A stretch of 64,000 nucleotides of DNA from Phytohabitans maris. GTDB lineage: Bacteria; Actinomycetota; Actinomycetes; Mycobacteriales; Micromonosporaceae. The stretch lies in the NCBI RefSeq assembly GCF_031085175.1, contig NZ_JAVHUY010000005.1, positions 124,001-188,000 of the forward strand. The letters run 5' to 3'. Position 1 is the first letter of the stretch, and every line of letters starts with the position of its first letter. The notes beneath the pieces are model-generated. The model ran no database searches, had not been told where the DNA came from, and saw only the letters and a program-made list of their open reading frames with translations. Position numbers and translations under genes: made by a program. Of this stretch, positions 38,177 to 47,284 are shown in pieces.

Positions 38177-40030
38177 ATGAGGCTGCAGCCGCGACAGCAG
38201 CTTCTCGAGGTGTGGCGTGCGACGGTTCGTTCATCGGTCCAGGACGGGAAATGGTCGTGGGGAGGGCGGGGACGGGCCAATTCGATCAGCGATGCCGAGC
38301 AACTGCTCTGCCTGATGTTGCCGGCCACCACGGTCGAGTCGTTCGGTCTCGATGAGCCGGATGCCACGGACGACGAGGTTGCTCGGGCGCTGCGCGGCTT
38401 GGGCGATCCGGTGGAGATCCCGCAGCGCCTGGTTCGGGTCCTGACGGAGTACATGCGGCGATACACGGACGACAACGGCACACCCGTCTTCTCCGGCGAC
38501 AGCTACTTCCGCAGTTCCGAGCGGGACAGGGAGCCGACGCACGCGCAGACGAAGCTCGATGTCGTCGACTCCTTCGCCGTCTCGGTGACGCTCGCCTTGG
38601 CCACGATCGGTTTCGTGCGGGTGTTCCGGGCGCAGCTGCGCCGGGAAGACATCCGGGTCGAGGTCGACACGCTCGAAAAGCTGGCGAGCACGCGGCTCAC
38701 CGCCGCGATGGTGGGCCTGCTGCGCAGCTTCACGGTCAGCGTGTTCGACGCGGACTCGCCCTTGGGCCGGGCGCTGGTGCGCACCACCAACCAGAGCGGC
38801 CTGCCGGCGCGGCACGTGATCGACGACTTGCGCCGCGCGCTACGCCAGGTTGCCGCCGCGCTGCGGGAGGTCACCATCGGATCCGGTGCCGCGCAGGTGC
38901 TCGATCTGGAAAATCCCCATCGCCTCTTCGAGTGCGGCTGGTCCTGGGGGATCGTCAAGGACGCCCCGCGGATCGACCTGGACGATCCCGCCGAGGATGC
39001 TCGGCCGCAGCCGGACGGCGTGGCCGAAGCCGCGCCATACCTGTACTTCACCATGGTGGCGTTGGACGGCATCGCGGCGCTGTTCTCAGAGCGCACCCGC
39101 ATCCTCGGGCTGCTCACCGAGGAGCAGCAGCGCCTCGCCCGCGCGCTGCAGCTCCGCTGGGACCTCACCCAGCAGTACTGGGCGACGATCGCGTCGTTCG
39201 GTCCGGGGAGGTGGCCGCTGGAGGACCTTCCCTGGCGCACCACCGACGAGGTCGAAAACGACCACCTCAGCCTGCTGGTCAGCGCCGTAACCGTGCAGGA
39301 TCTGGAGAGCCGGCGCGGGTCGGACGCCGCCCTCGACCGGGTGGGCCAGGTGCTGGAAGAGCTGGCCGCGCGGGGACGGGTGACCCGGCGCCCGGTGGCC
39401 CGGGACCCGGCCGTGACGCTCCATTCCCCCGGTGTCTCGTTCGAGCTGGTGGGGAGCGGCGGCCTGGGTGGGCCACGGCTGACCTGGGTCGCTTCGGACT
39501 TCTCACCCCTGCTGTTGAAGCGCATGCTCCAGGTCGCCCGGCTGGTCCGCGACACCGATCTGCGGGGCCGGCTGCTGGCCCAGGCCGACCTGGTCTGGGA
39601 TCACCTGGTCAAGCGGCGTCTCGTCGAGGGCGCGGGCCGCGACCTGTGGGACCAGCCCTCGGGTGCGTTCAGCGAGATCGATCCATCCGACGACAGCCCG
39701 TCCTGGTACTACACCGAACGCGTCGTGGAGTGCCTGGTCGCGGCCGCCAATCTGCTCGACACCTCCCCGCTGCGCAGTGGCTCGCTCGCCGGGCTGGCCA
39801 GCGAGCTGCTCAACGAGGCCGACCACCTCTTCGACCGCGAGCTGCTCAGCGGCGGCGGGGAGAGCGGACCCGCGCTCCGCCACGCGCTGCAGAACGCCCG
39901 AGCCGCCCTGCGCCGGGCGCGCCAGCTCCTGGACGAACGCCCCGGGACGGCGTACGTGCTCGCCAGTGACGTGTTGCGGGAGCTCGATCGTCTGGCCGCG
40001 GCGCGGCAAAGTGTCTTCGAGGCGGATTGA
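38177..40030 (+). CDS. SCO2524-family protein of unknown function
   Basis: 617 residues, mostly helical and soluble; I see no signal peptide, membrane segment or catalytic motif. The N-terminal part (ISDAEQLLCLMLPATTVESFGL) and the middle (HRLFECGWSWGIVKDAPRI, YLYFTMVALDGIAALFSERTRI) match the SCO2524 family from actinobacteria as I remember it. The C-terminus has leucine- and arginine-rich helices (ALQNARAALRRARQLLDERPG). Its size and position between a methyltransferase and a ParA-like protein suggest a scaffold or substrate-binding role; that is a guess. Confidence 0.75.
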   Translation: MRLQPRQQLLEVWRATVRSSVQDGKWSWGGRGRANSISDAEQLLCLMLPATTVESFGLDEPDATDDEVARALRGLGDPVEIPQRLVRVLTEYMRRYTDDNGTPVFSGDSYFRSSERDREPTHAQTKLDVVDSFAVSVTLALATIGFVRVFRAQLRREDIRVEVDTLEKLASTRLTAAMVGLLRSFTVSVFDADSPLGRALVRTTNQSGLPARHVIDDLRRALRQVAAALREVTIGSGAAQVLDLENPHRLFECGWSWGIVKDAPRIDLDDPAEDARPQPDGVAEAAPYLYFTMVALDGIAALFSERTRILGLLTEEQQRLARALQLRWDLTQQYWATIASFGPGRWPLEDLPWRTTDEVENDHLSLLVSAVTVQDLESRRGSDAALDRVGQVLEELAARGRVTRRPVARDPAVTLHSPGVSFELVGSGGLGGPRLTWVASDFSPLLLKRMLQVARLVRDTDLRGRLLAQADLVWDHLVKRRLVEGAGRDLWDQPSGAFSEIDPSDDSPSWYYTERVVECLVAAANLLDTSPLRSGSLAGLASELLNEADHLFDRELLSGGGESGPALRHALQNARAALRRARQLLDERPGTAYVLASDVLRELDRLAAARQSVFEAD

Positions 40031-40951
40031 GTGCTTGTTTTCGCGACCTCCGACAAGGGTGGCACCGGGCGGTCGGTCACCAGCAGCAACGTGGCCTACC
40101 GGCGCGCACTGCAGGGCAGCGACGTGTGCTACCTCGACTTCGACTTCGGCTCGCCCACGGCTGGCACGATCTTCAATGTGGACAATGCCGCCCGCGGCGT
40201 GACGTCGGGTCTCGGGCTCCACTCGTACATGCAGGGGCGCGTCTCCGAGCCCGTGGCCATCGACATCTGGACCGAGTCCGACCGGCCGAGCTTGCGCCAT
40301 CGGCCGCCCGGCGCGGGGCGGCTCGTGCTCTTTCCAGGCGACGCCGGCGGGAGTGAGTTCTCCATCGACGACGAAGCCGTACAGCGGTGTGTCAGGCTGT
40401 TGCGCCGCGTTGACGAGGAGTTCGAGCTCTGCCTGCTCGACCTGAGCGCCGGCCGCTCGTACGCGACCGATATGGTGCTGGCGGCCACGGCCGCGCCCGA
40501 GATGCGTTCGGTGACCGCTCGCTGGCTGGTCTTCCACCGCTGGACCCGCCAGCACATCATCGCGGCGAACGGGCTCGTCCACGGCCGCCGCGGGATCATC
40601 GAGGTGGGCCAGGACCGCGGGCACGATCCACGGGAGCTTGCCGACTCGATCCGCTTCGTCCGCACGGCCGTGGTCGACCCCAACTCCGACGAGCTCGCGG
40701 GCCTGCGCTCGTCCCAGATCGCTTGGCTGCGCGACTGCAACCGCGACCTTCAGGAGCTGGCCAGCGCGCGCAAGGTCGGCCGGACGACGATGCTCGGGGC
40801 GATCCCGCTGGACCCGGTGCTCCAGTGGCGGGAGCAGCTCATCTCCGACAACGACGTGTACGCGCGCCAGATCGCCAACCGCGAGACCGTCGACGCGTTC
40901 GAGCTGCTGGCCAAGCGTTTGACGGAGGACGCGGTCTGGGTGAGCCTCTGA
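40031..40951 (+). CDS. SCO2523-family ParA/MinD-like protein with variant P-loop
   Basis: 306 residues. The start FATSDKGGTGRSVTSSNVA is a deviant Walker A of the ParA/MinD type. The signature lysine is kept (Lys9), but the invariant P-loop lysine is Arg14. A switch-like motif VCYLDFDFGSPTAG (Walker A', about 34) and CLLDLSAGRSYATDMVLAA (Walker B region, about 136) follow. ParA-like proteins dimerise on ATP to position or shuttle cargo; this one may bind nucleotide without normal hydrolysis. GTG 40031 follows the previous TGA with no gap, and the stop overlaps the next ATG (TGATG). Confidence 0.8.
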   Translation: MLVFATSDKGGTGRSVTSSNVAYRRALQGSDVCYLDFDFGSPTAGTIFNVDNAARGVTSGLGLHSYMQGRVSEPVAIDIWTESDRPSLRHRPPGAGRLVLFPGDAGGSEFSIDDEAVQRCVRLLRRVDEEFELCLLDLSAGRSYATDMVLAATAAPEMRSVTARWLVFHRWTRQHIIAANGLVHGRRGIIEVGQDRGHDPRELADSIRFVRTAVVDPNSDELAGLRSSQIAWLRDCNRDLQELASARKVGRTTMLGAIPLDPVLQWREQLISDNDVYARQIANRETVDAFELLAKRLTEDAVWVSL

Positions 40952-41904
40952 TGGCCGCGGACGCGACCTTCCGGGAGGCGGGGGCGGAGCGGCGGACCAA
41001 GCGGCTGCCGCTGTCGCACCTCTCGATCGAGCTGGGTCACCTGTACATGGAGGACTTCGTCGAGGGGCCGGCGCGGCTGCGTGCGCTTTTCGAACGGGTG
41101 GCGCCCTGGGCTGAGGCCGCCCGCCGCCAGGCCAAGGTGGAGGCAGCCGGCAAGAAGCCCCGGATCAGCACATGCTTCCTGGTCGACGACTACTTCACGC
41201 GGTTCAAATCGCCGGCTGAGGTGATCCCGACCGTGCTCGACGCGGCGCGGGAGTCCGATCTGGAGATCGACTACGTGGCTCGCGAGTCGGGTTGTGCGGT
41301 GGCGGACGGCATCCCGCTCGCCCGCCTGGTGGAGGGTCGGCTGGTCCCGGACCCGCCGCCAGGCACGAACGGGTCGCGGCCACCGGTGACGGAGACCGGC
41401 TGGCTTTCCAACGGTTTGCGCTCGCCGGTCGGGGGCTCGAGCGAGGCGATGGCGGGGATCAAGAAGTGGCGTCCGCCCGTGCAGAACGCGGCCAACCGCC
41501 ACTCGATCTTCATGGACGTGGAGATCTGGGACGAGTCGCGGCAGGGGCGCGTCTGGTCGTGCGCCTTTCTCGCCGCCGTCTGGCAGCTGGTGCGACTCGG
41601 GCTCCTGCGCAACGAAGGTGAGCCGGTGATGGTGCCGCGGACCTGGGACGGCGAATGGCCGGAGGATTGGGACCAGCTGCCGGCGATCGTCCGGCTCAAC
41701 CCGTCGGCCGCCCCGTTCAGTGCGTACCGCACGTATTCCGTCCTGCCCGTCTCGTTCCTGCCCGTCGAGGGTGCGGTACGGACGATCATCAGCCAGTTCT
41801 GGCCGGACTCGGACGCGATGAACCAGCTCGCCAGCGCCGCCGAGCAGGAGAGCGTGGATCTGCCGAGGCAGTTGGTGGACCGCCTCCGCTACGCCCTCAT
41901 ATGA
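40951..41904 (+). CDS. SCO2522-family protein of unknown function
   Basis: 317 residues, soluble, no recognised domain. It has conserved-looking blocks LPLSHLSIELGHLYMEDFVEG (residues 20-40), ISTCFLVDDYFTRFKSPAEVIP (about 73), FMDVEIWDESRQGRVWSCAFLAAVWQLVRLGLL (about 188) and the C-terminal FLPVEGAVRTIISQFWPDSDAM. The acidic dyad VDDYF and the later DVEIW could be catalytic, but there is no family evidence known to me. Start and stop overlap neighbours (TGATG; 8-bp convergent overlap with the next gene). Confidence 0.75.
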   Translation: MAADATFREAGAERRTKRLPLSHLSIELGHLYMEDFVEGPARLRALFERVAPWAEAARRQAKVEAAGKKPRISTCFLVDDYFTRFKSPAEVIPTVLDAARESDLEIDYVARESGCAVADGIPLARLVEGRLVPDPPPGTNGSRPPVTETGWLSNGLRSPVGGSSEAMAGIKKWRPPVQNAANRHSIFMDVEIWDESRQGRVWSCAFLAAVWQLVRLGLLRNEGEPVMVPRTWDGEWPEDWDQLPAIVRLNPSAAPFSAYRTYSVLPVSFLPVEGAVRTIISQFWPDSDAMNQLASAAEQESVDLPRQLVDRLRYALI

Positions 41905-42907
41905 CCTCGTCGGCGGCCGCCCACAACTCCTCGAACTGCCTGATCAGGTCGCTCACCCGGCCCGGCCGGCGGACGAGCCGGGTGTTGACGATCGTCGGCC
42001 GCGAGTCGCCCTCGATGCGCGACGCGGGCGTCGTCTCGTAGCTGATCTCCTTGTCGAACAGGACGAAGTCGAATAGGGAGCTCTTGCGGAGCCGGGGGTT
42101 GGTGGAGGGATCGAGGATGCGTACCTGTATGCCGATCTCCTCCTGCCGCGCGCAGACCTGCCGCAGGCTGGAGTCGGAGGCCAGGTGCGGCTGGTCGACG
42201 ATGAACACCCGCCGGACCGCGACGTTGCGCCGGATCGCGTCCCGCTGCGCCTCCAGGTAACGCTGGCCGAGGTCACTCCACCAGAGTCCGCCGTCCGTGT
42301 ACCGGGCACCGCCGGCGTCCACTGTGGTCAAGCTCGTGGCGTCGATGGAGATCCGCGCCGTGCGGGCCAGTCCCAGTAGCCAGTCCCGGTCCTCGCCGTC
42401 GTACGTCACATCGGCGCCGGCGCCAAGTTCCTTGAGAAACGCGGTCATCCGCTCGATCTCGGATTGGGCGAATTCGTAGACGATCGGCGGAAAGGACGAG
42501 TCGATTTGAGTGGAGTGCCGCACGAGTTGCGTGACGAGATCGGTGCGGACGGCGGAGGCCTCGACGAGCCCGAAGAGCGCGGTCGCCTCGTTGATCTTCG
42601 AGAACTTCTCCTCGACCATCCGCTCGACCGCGTTGAAGCGATCGCGTACGAGCGCGTTGGTGCTGTCGCCGTGATGGGTCAGCCCGTCCTCGACCTCCAT
42701 CTGACCCTTTTCGACGGCCTTGAGCCGGTTGTCGAACTCGACGAGAAAGTCGACAACGAGCGTTACCCCGCCGACGAAGGCGCCGAGCATCACCGCGTAG
42801 ATGTCCGGCTGCGCGGTGAGGTTGGTGACGGAGTACGCGATCAAGCTCGTGAAGAGCGTCAGTACTACCTTGCGGACGATCCGCCCGCGGACATCCATGG
42901 TCGTCAT
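41897..42907 (-). CDS. Two-TM membrane protein with a C-terminal PLD-like domain (paralogue of 44935-45756)
   Basis: 336 residues. Two hydrophobic helices lie at about 15-60 (VVLTLFTSLIAYSVTNLTAQP, YAVMLGAFVGGVTLVVDFLVEF). A predicted coiled coil follows (about 63-105), then a soluble domain beginning RDWLLGLARTARISIDATSL. That domain contains LWWSDLGQRYLEAQRDAIRRNVAVRRVFIVD, IQVRILDPS and FDFVLFDKEISYET, also found in the second copy downstream. The arrangement recalls catalytically dead phospholipase-D-like domains, but no HKD motif is seen. The ATG overlaps the SCO2521-like stop (ATGA), so the two are cotranscribed. Confidence 0.75.
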   Translation of the reverse strand: MTTMDVRGRIVRKVVLTLFTSLIAYSVTNLTAQPDIYAVMLGAFVGGVTLVVDFLVEFDNRLKAVEKGQMEVEDGLTHHGDSTNALVRDRFNAVERMVEEKFSKINEATALFGLVEASAVRTDLVTQLVRHSTQIDSSFPPIVYEFAQSEIERMTAFLKELGAGADVTYDGEDRDWLLGLARTARISIDATSLTTVDAGGARYTDGGLWWSDLGQRYLEAQRDAIRRNVAVRRVFIVDQPHLASDSSLRQVCARQEEIGIQVRILDPSTNPRLRKSSLFDFVLFDKEISYETTPASRIEGDSRPTIVNTRLVRRPGRVSDLIRQFEELWAAADEVI

Positions 42908-43833
42908 CTGTCGCTCATTTCGGTCAACGACTCGCCCAGTAGCGCCACCGTGGCCGCCGCCAATTGATCGCGGATGCGGTTGACCAACGCCTCCCAATGC
43001 CGGGTGAATCCGGGGTTTCTCTCCAGCGCGTCCCATACCGATTGGTCGACCCGGGCGGCTGGCATCCATAGGTGGAGTAGGTAGTCGATGGCCGGCCTGA
43101 ACCGCCGAACGATCTGTGTCCTGCTGACCGCACCGATGTCGCTGCGCTCGATCAACGATTCGAGCGAGGTCAGCAACCAGTCGTGCATAGCCAGATCCGC
43201 GCAGATCTCGGCGAGGGCGCCGGGATCGCCGTGGTCCCCGGGGATGCGGAGGGTGCGCAGGCCACCCTGCTCGATCGCGAAATGGACGCGACGATCTCCG
43301 TCCTGGTCGAGCGCGGCCCAACGAAGGCGGGCCCGTGCCGTGCGCATTGGCGTGATCTGGTCCAGATCGGACGAAGTCTGCACGAGATGCATGACCTCCG
43401 CGCAGATCGCGCCCAAGTCCATTGCGTCCCGCGAGTGGGACTCGGAGAGGAAACCGGCGACAAGATCGGCCCAATCGATCTTACCGACGATCTCGACGAC
43501 TCCCGGACGGCTCAAATAGTGGGGCCAGGGAAGGCGGCGTTTGCTTTCGCTGCCGACAATCCGCGTGAAGGCGGAGCCCTGGAGCACATGTCCACCGGTG
43601 ATCGCGGCGTGGGTCGCCACTGTGCCGATCGTCCGGTGCCGAGCGCCTGAGGCGGCGACGAGCACGCAGTCTATGCCCCTTAACCTCTCCGGCGAGATCG
43701 CATAGGGCATGGGTCTTTCCGAGCGGCGAACACGTTCGCCTTGTGCGAGGGCCAGGACCCGGGACATGCGATCCCCGGACACTGAGGTGGAGTTTCGCAG
43801 GAATCCGGTGTGAACCTCTCCCAAGGTCAGCAT
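42904..43833 (-). CDS. SCO2521-family protein of unknown function
   Basis: 309 residues. The N-terminal half (MLTLGEVHTGFLRNSTSV, ERVRRSERPMPYAISPERLRGIDC, GGHVLQGSAFTRI) matches the SCO2521 family. The middle and C-terminal parts (LPWPHYLSRPGVVEIVGKI, DWLLTSLESLI) are helical and carry no motif I recognise. ATG 43833 is chosen because GGAGGT lies just upstream; the frame is open further 5' but without another good start. It forms an operon with the two-TM protein and runs convergently to the SCO2525-2522 operon. Confidence 0.75.
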   Translation of the reverse strand: MLTLGEVHTGFLRNSTSVSGDRMSRVLALAQGERVRRSERPMPYAISPERLRGIDCVLVAASGARHRTIGTVATHAAITGGHVLQGSAFTRIVGSESKRRLPWPHYLSRPGVVEIVGKIDWADLVAGFLSESHSRDAMDLGAICAEVMHLVQTSSDLDQITPMRTARARLRWAALDQDGDRRVHFAIEQGGLRTLRIPGDHGDPGALAEICADLAMHDWLLTSLESLIERSDIGAVSRTQIVRRFRPAIDYLLHLWMPAARVDQSVWDALERNPGFTRHWEALVNRIRDQLAAATVALLGESLTEMSDR

Positions 43834-43947
43834 CGCACCTCCGGCGGCAAGGTCGATGTCATCGATTGGACAGCACGGTTCGCTGGTTTCGCAACCATGT
43901 GTCAGAGTCTTCATATTCCTCGATGGAACGATCGCAGCTAATGTCAA

Positions 43948-44964
43948 ATGGTGCCCCCCAAACTGCCGCCGCCCATCCTTGTCATCGGCGCCGGCGTGTC
44001 CGGCCTGACGACTGCGGTCTGTCTCGCCGAGGCAGGCTACCCGGTGCGGATCCGCACCGCGCGACCACCGCTTCAGACGACGTCGTGCTCAGCGGGTGCG
44101 CTGTGGGGACCGTTCCTGCTGGAGGATCCCCGCCTGATCGACTGGTGCCACGAGACGAGGCGGGTGCTGCGGTCGCTCGCCGGGGAGCGGGCCGGCATCC
44201 GCATCGTCGCGGGAGTGGAAGCGGCCACACGAAGAGTGCCGCCACCGCGATGGGCGACGGAGATCGAAGGCTACACGCTGCGCGGCCCGGACGACCTGCC
44301 GGCAGGTTTCGTGACCGGATGGGCCTACACGGCGCCGGTCGTGGACATGCCGGTGTACCTGGCGTATCTGTGCGAGCGCTTCGTCCAGCGTGGACAGATC
44401 GAGGCCGGCACGGTCGCCTCCCTCGCCGACGCCGTCGCCGAGGCGCCCATCGTGGTCAACTGCACCGGCTACGGCGCGCGCCGGCTCGTGCCAGACCCGA
44501 TGCTCCGGCCGATCCGGGGACAGCTTCTCGTGGTCGACAATCCCGGCATCGACGAGTTCTTCGCCGACGCGGAGGTCGACGGTGAAGACCCGAGCGAGCT
44601 GACCTACATACTCCCGCAAGGAGACCGCGTCGTCCTCGGCGGCACCGCGCAGCCCGGGCGGCGCAGCCTGCGACTCGACCGGAGCGAGGCGCGGCGCATC
44701 CTGGAGCGGTGCGTCGCGGTCAATCCGCTTCTCGCGAAGGCGACCGTGCGGGAGCACCGGGTCGGCGTCCGCCCGAGTCGCCGGAGCGTACGGGTGGAGC
44801 GCGTGGAGCTCAACGGCGGACACGTGATCCACAACTACGGGCACGGCGGCTCAGGAGTGACGCTGTCCTGGGGATGCGCGGCAGAGGTGCTGCGACTCGT
44901 CCAGGATGTCGACAGTGGACAGCCCGCGGCGCCGTCACGCGGCTCCCTCGGCGTCGGTAGGTGA
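43948..44964 (+). CDS. FAD-dependent D-amino-acid oxidase-like protein
   Basis: 338 residues. The dinucleotide-binding motif ILVIGAGVSGLTTAVCLAEAGYPVRI opens the protein. The core has IVVNCTGYGARRLV, PIRGQLLVVDNP and the C-terminal FAD-contact motif HNYGHGGSGVTLSWGCA, all typical of D-amino-acid or D-aspartate oxidases. It would deaminate a D-amino acid to the 2-oxo acid with hydrogen peroxide; the peroxisomal tail of eukaryotic forms is absent. It is divergent from SCO2521 (114 bp between) and its end overlaps the second two-TM gene by 30 bp. Confidence 0.87.
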   Translation: MVPPKLPPPILVIGAGVSGLTTAVCLAEAGYPVRIRTARPPLQTTSCSAGALWGPFLLEDPRLIDWCHETRRVLRSLAGERAGIRIVAGVEAATRRVPPPRWATEIEGYTLRGPDDLPAGFVTGWAYTAPVVDMPVYLAYLCERFVQRGQIEAGTVASLADAVAEAPIVVNCTGYGARRLVPDPMLRPIRGQLLVVDNPGIDEFFADAEVDGEDPSELTYILPQGDRVVLGGTAQPGRRSLRLDRSEARRILERCVAVNPLLAKATVREHRVGVRPSRRSVRVERVELNGGHVIHNYGHGGSGVTLSWGCAAEVLRLVQDVDSGQPAAPSRGSLGVGR

Positions 44965-45756
44965 CGGATCCGCGACCGCCTCCAGGACCCGGGGCCCGGA
45001 CTCATGCTGTTCGAATTCGACTGCACGGGACCAGAGTGCTTCGAACCATTGCTTGCGACCGTCGACGCGGTTGGGGCGGCGTTCGAGGTGGGTCGCGAAG
45101 ATCAGTGGCTTGGTCATTTCCTCGAAGCTGACCGACGAGAAGATCTCATAGCTCATTACGCCGTCGAAGAGGACGAAGTCCGAGTGGGCGCTGCGGTCCG
45201 GCCAGTCGAGGTTCGAAGGATCGAGGAGTCGCACGTCGACCCCGCTCTGCCGATGCTGCTCGCACGACGCGACCACCTCGTCCGTGACGTCGGCGGGTGG
45301 ATCGAGGATGAAGATCCGGCGGATACGTACGCCACGATCGATCGCCCTGCGTTGCATCTGCAGGTAGCGCCGGCCCTGGTCGGATGTCCAGACGCCTTCG
45401 TCGACGCCGCGGCCGGTGCCGATGCGGGAGACCAGGCTGGTGGCGTCGATCGTTCGCTGCGCGGTCTCGGTCAGGCCGAAGAGCCAGGTCCAGTCCTCAC
45501 CGGCATAGGTGGCCAAGCCGTCGTTGAGGTCCCGGATCAGGTCGGCGGTCTGCGCGATGTTCCATCGGGCGAAGTCGATCAGGAACTGGACGACCAGGAT
45601 CGCGCCGGCGACGAAGACCGACATGGTGATGCCCCAGATCCTCGGTTGCGTGGTGAGGTTCGTCAGCAGGTAGGCGACCGCGCCGGTAGTCGTCGTGATG
45701 AGGATCTTGCGGGTCACGCGCCAGTCGCTCTTGTCCTGCACTTGGCTCATGCTCAT
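44935..45756 (-). CDS. Two-TM membrane protein with a PLD-like domain, second copy
   Basis: 273 residues. It has the same layout as 41897-42907 but lacks the coiled coil. Two helices (ITTTTGAVAYLLTNLTTQPRI, IWGITMSVFVAGAILVVQFLIDF) are followed by DWTWLFGLTETAQRTIDATSL, RRYLQMQRRAIDRGVRIRRIFILD, VDVRLLDPS and SDFVLFDGVMSYEI. The shared motifs at equal spacing show that the two genes are paralogues. The start is uncertain (ATG 45756, ATG 45750 or GTG 45765). It may have a dimer partner in the first copy. Confidence 0.75.
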   Translation of the reverse strand: MSMSQVQDKSDWRVTRKILITTTTGAVAYLLTNLTTQPRIWGITMSVFVAGAILVVQFLIDFARWNIAQTADLIRDLNDGLATYAGEDWTWLFGLTETAQRTIDATSLVSRIGTGRGVDEGVWTSDQGRRYLQMQRRAIDRGVRIRRIFILDPPADVTDEVVASCEQHRQSGVDVRLLDPSNLDWPDRSAHSDFVLFDGVMSYEIFSSVSFEEMTKPLIFATHLERRPNRVDGRKQWFEALWSRAVEFEQHESGPRVLEAVADPSPTDAEGAA

Positions 45757-45881
45757 CGATTGCACAGCATGGACGAGAGGGTGGCAACCGTCCGTATCGG
45801 GGATGGTGGCGAACCGTAGTGGTCACGAGAAGGCGGGCCCGGCGCTGAAGATGGCGCCGGGCCCGGAGGGTGGTGCGACTG

Positions 45882-46976
45882 CTATGCGACCGAGCAGCTG
45901 AGTGTCGGTGCTGTGGAGGGGCCGCTGCCGACGTAGCCGAACGTCGTCGACGTGCCCGCGTTCAGCGCGCCGTTGTGACCGGCGTTCCGTACCGTCAGGT
46001 TGGGTGCGGTACCCGACTGCGTACCGTTCCAGAGGCTGTTGACGGTCTGGCCGGACGCGAGTGTCAGGCCGACGGACCAGCCGGCGATGTTGGCCGTGCC
46101 GCTGTTGCGGACGGTGACCTCACCCTGGAAGCCGCCGTTCCACGAGCCGACCGAGCTGTAGGTCGCCGTGCAGGCGCCGGTGCCCGGGCCGGGGCCGGGG
46201 TTCGACGTGGTCGGGCCGGGGCCCGGGTTGCTGGTGGTCGGGTTCGGGTTGGGCGACTGGGTGCCCTGGCCGGGGCCGATGCCGGTGACCTGGCCGTTGC
46301 CGCCGTCGAAGGTGACGTCGGAGCAGCCGAAGAAGTTCTCGGCGCTGTCCGAGCGGACCCAACGCGAGTAGATGATGTGGCGGCCGCTCTTACCCGACGG
46401 CAGGTTGCCGGAGAAGTAGTAGTGGCCGTCGTTCGTGCCCACCGCGCCGCGCTGGGGCGGGTTGGTGACCGTCAGGAACGGGGTGGATTCCAGATCGCTC
46501 CAGGCCAGCGGCCGGGTCGGGCTCCAGCTGTTGTTGGTCACGTAGAAGTAGAACGTGCCCGGGTGGTGTGCCCAGTTGCTGTACCGGAACTCGATGTTGG
46601 CGCCCGCCGTCAGGTGGGTGAGCGGCCAGTCGTTGCGGGCCAGGTTGTACGCCGAGAAGGTGGAGTTGCCGCCGCTGCAGAGCTGCCCGTCCGGCACGAA
46701 GCCGGTCGTGCGGCCGGCCGCGTCGGAGCGCAGCACGCTGAACCAGTTGTACAGCGGGTTGGCGCCACCCTGGGCGACCGCGGCCTGGCAGGCCGGGTTG
46801 TTGGGGATGATCTGGCCGGTGGACGAGAGGCCGTCTTTCCAGCACAGGAAGGTGCGGCTGCCGGGCACCATCGCGGCGCCGTGCGCCTGGGCCGCGCCGG
46901 GCGTGATCACCGTGATGATGCCGGCGGCCACCACAGCGACGGCGGCGGCAGCCGCTGCCCTGCGTAGAAGTTTCAC
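45882..46976 (-). CDS. AA10 lytic polysaccharide monooxygenase with CBM2
   Basis: 364 residues. The signal peptide ends AQA-His32; the exposed His32 is the first half of the copper histidine brace, and the second His lies in YSNWAHHPGTFYFY. The catalytic domain runs to about 225 (ENFFGCSDVTFDGGNG). A Pro/Gly/Asn/Thr linker (PNPNPTTSNPGPG) and a C-terminal CBM2 of about 100 residues with terminal cysteines (ACTATYSSVGSWNGGFQG ... LSCSV) follow. It oxidatively cleaves crystalline cellulose or chitin outside the cell. GTG 46976 has AGGGAG upstream. No CebR palindrome is seen in the promoter. Confidence 0.93.
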   Translation of the reverse strand: MKLLRRAAAAAAVAVVAAGIITVITPGAAQAHGAAMVPGSRTFLCWKDGLSSTGQIIPNNPACQAAVAQGGANPLYNWFSVLRSDAAGRTTGFVPDGQLCSGGNSTFSAYNLARNDWPLTHLTAGANIEFRYSNWAHHPGTFYFYVTNNSWSPTRPLAWSDLESTPFLTVTNPPQRGAVGTNDGHYYFSGNLPSGKSGRHIIYSRWVRSDSAENFFGCSDVTFDGGNGQVTGIGPGQGTQSPNPNPTTSNPGPGPTTSNPGPGPGTGACTATYSSVGSWNGGFQGEVTVRNSGTANIAGWSVGLTLASGQTVNSLWNGTQSGTAPNLTVRNAGHNGALNAGTSTTFGYVGSGPSTAPTLSCSVA

Positions 46977-47284
46977 CTTTGGTCTCCCTTTCAGTACGAG
47001 GCCCCGGTGACGCGTGGTGGCGCGCACCGGAATCGGGGGAGATGCGGACAGGATGGCGCGGCAAAGGTCGGCTCGACGCACCCGTCCGATCTCGGACGCA
47101 CGCGCGCCTCTCACATGGCCCATAGCCCGGCAGCCGGCTCGGCGCGTGTCAGCCCTGCGCCGTCCGGCAATCGACATTGCACCATGAATCGATATCCAGG
47201 GCAATAGCAGCTCGTCTATGTCGCTCACTGGGCGGGCCGGCGCCCGCGGCGGCGGAGAGCTCGGTCGCACAAGCCCGAAATCTT

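Noticed and set aside
46977-47284. An upstream extension of the LPMO protein
   Set aside because: The signal peptide and the copper-binding His fix the start near GTG 46976; upstream codons are not signal-like.
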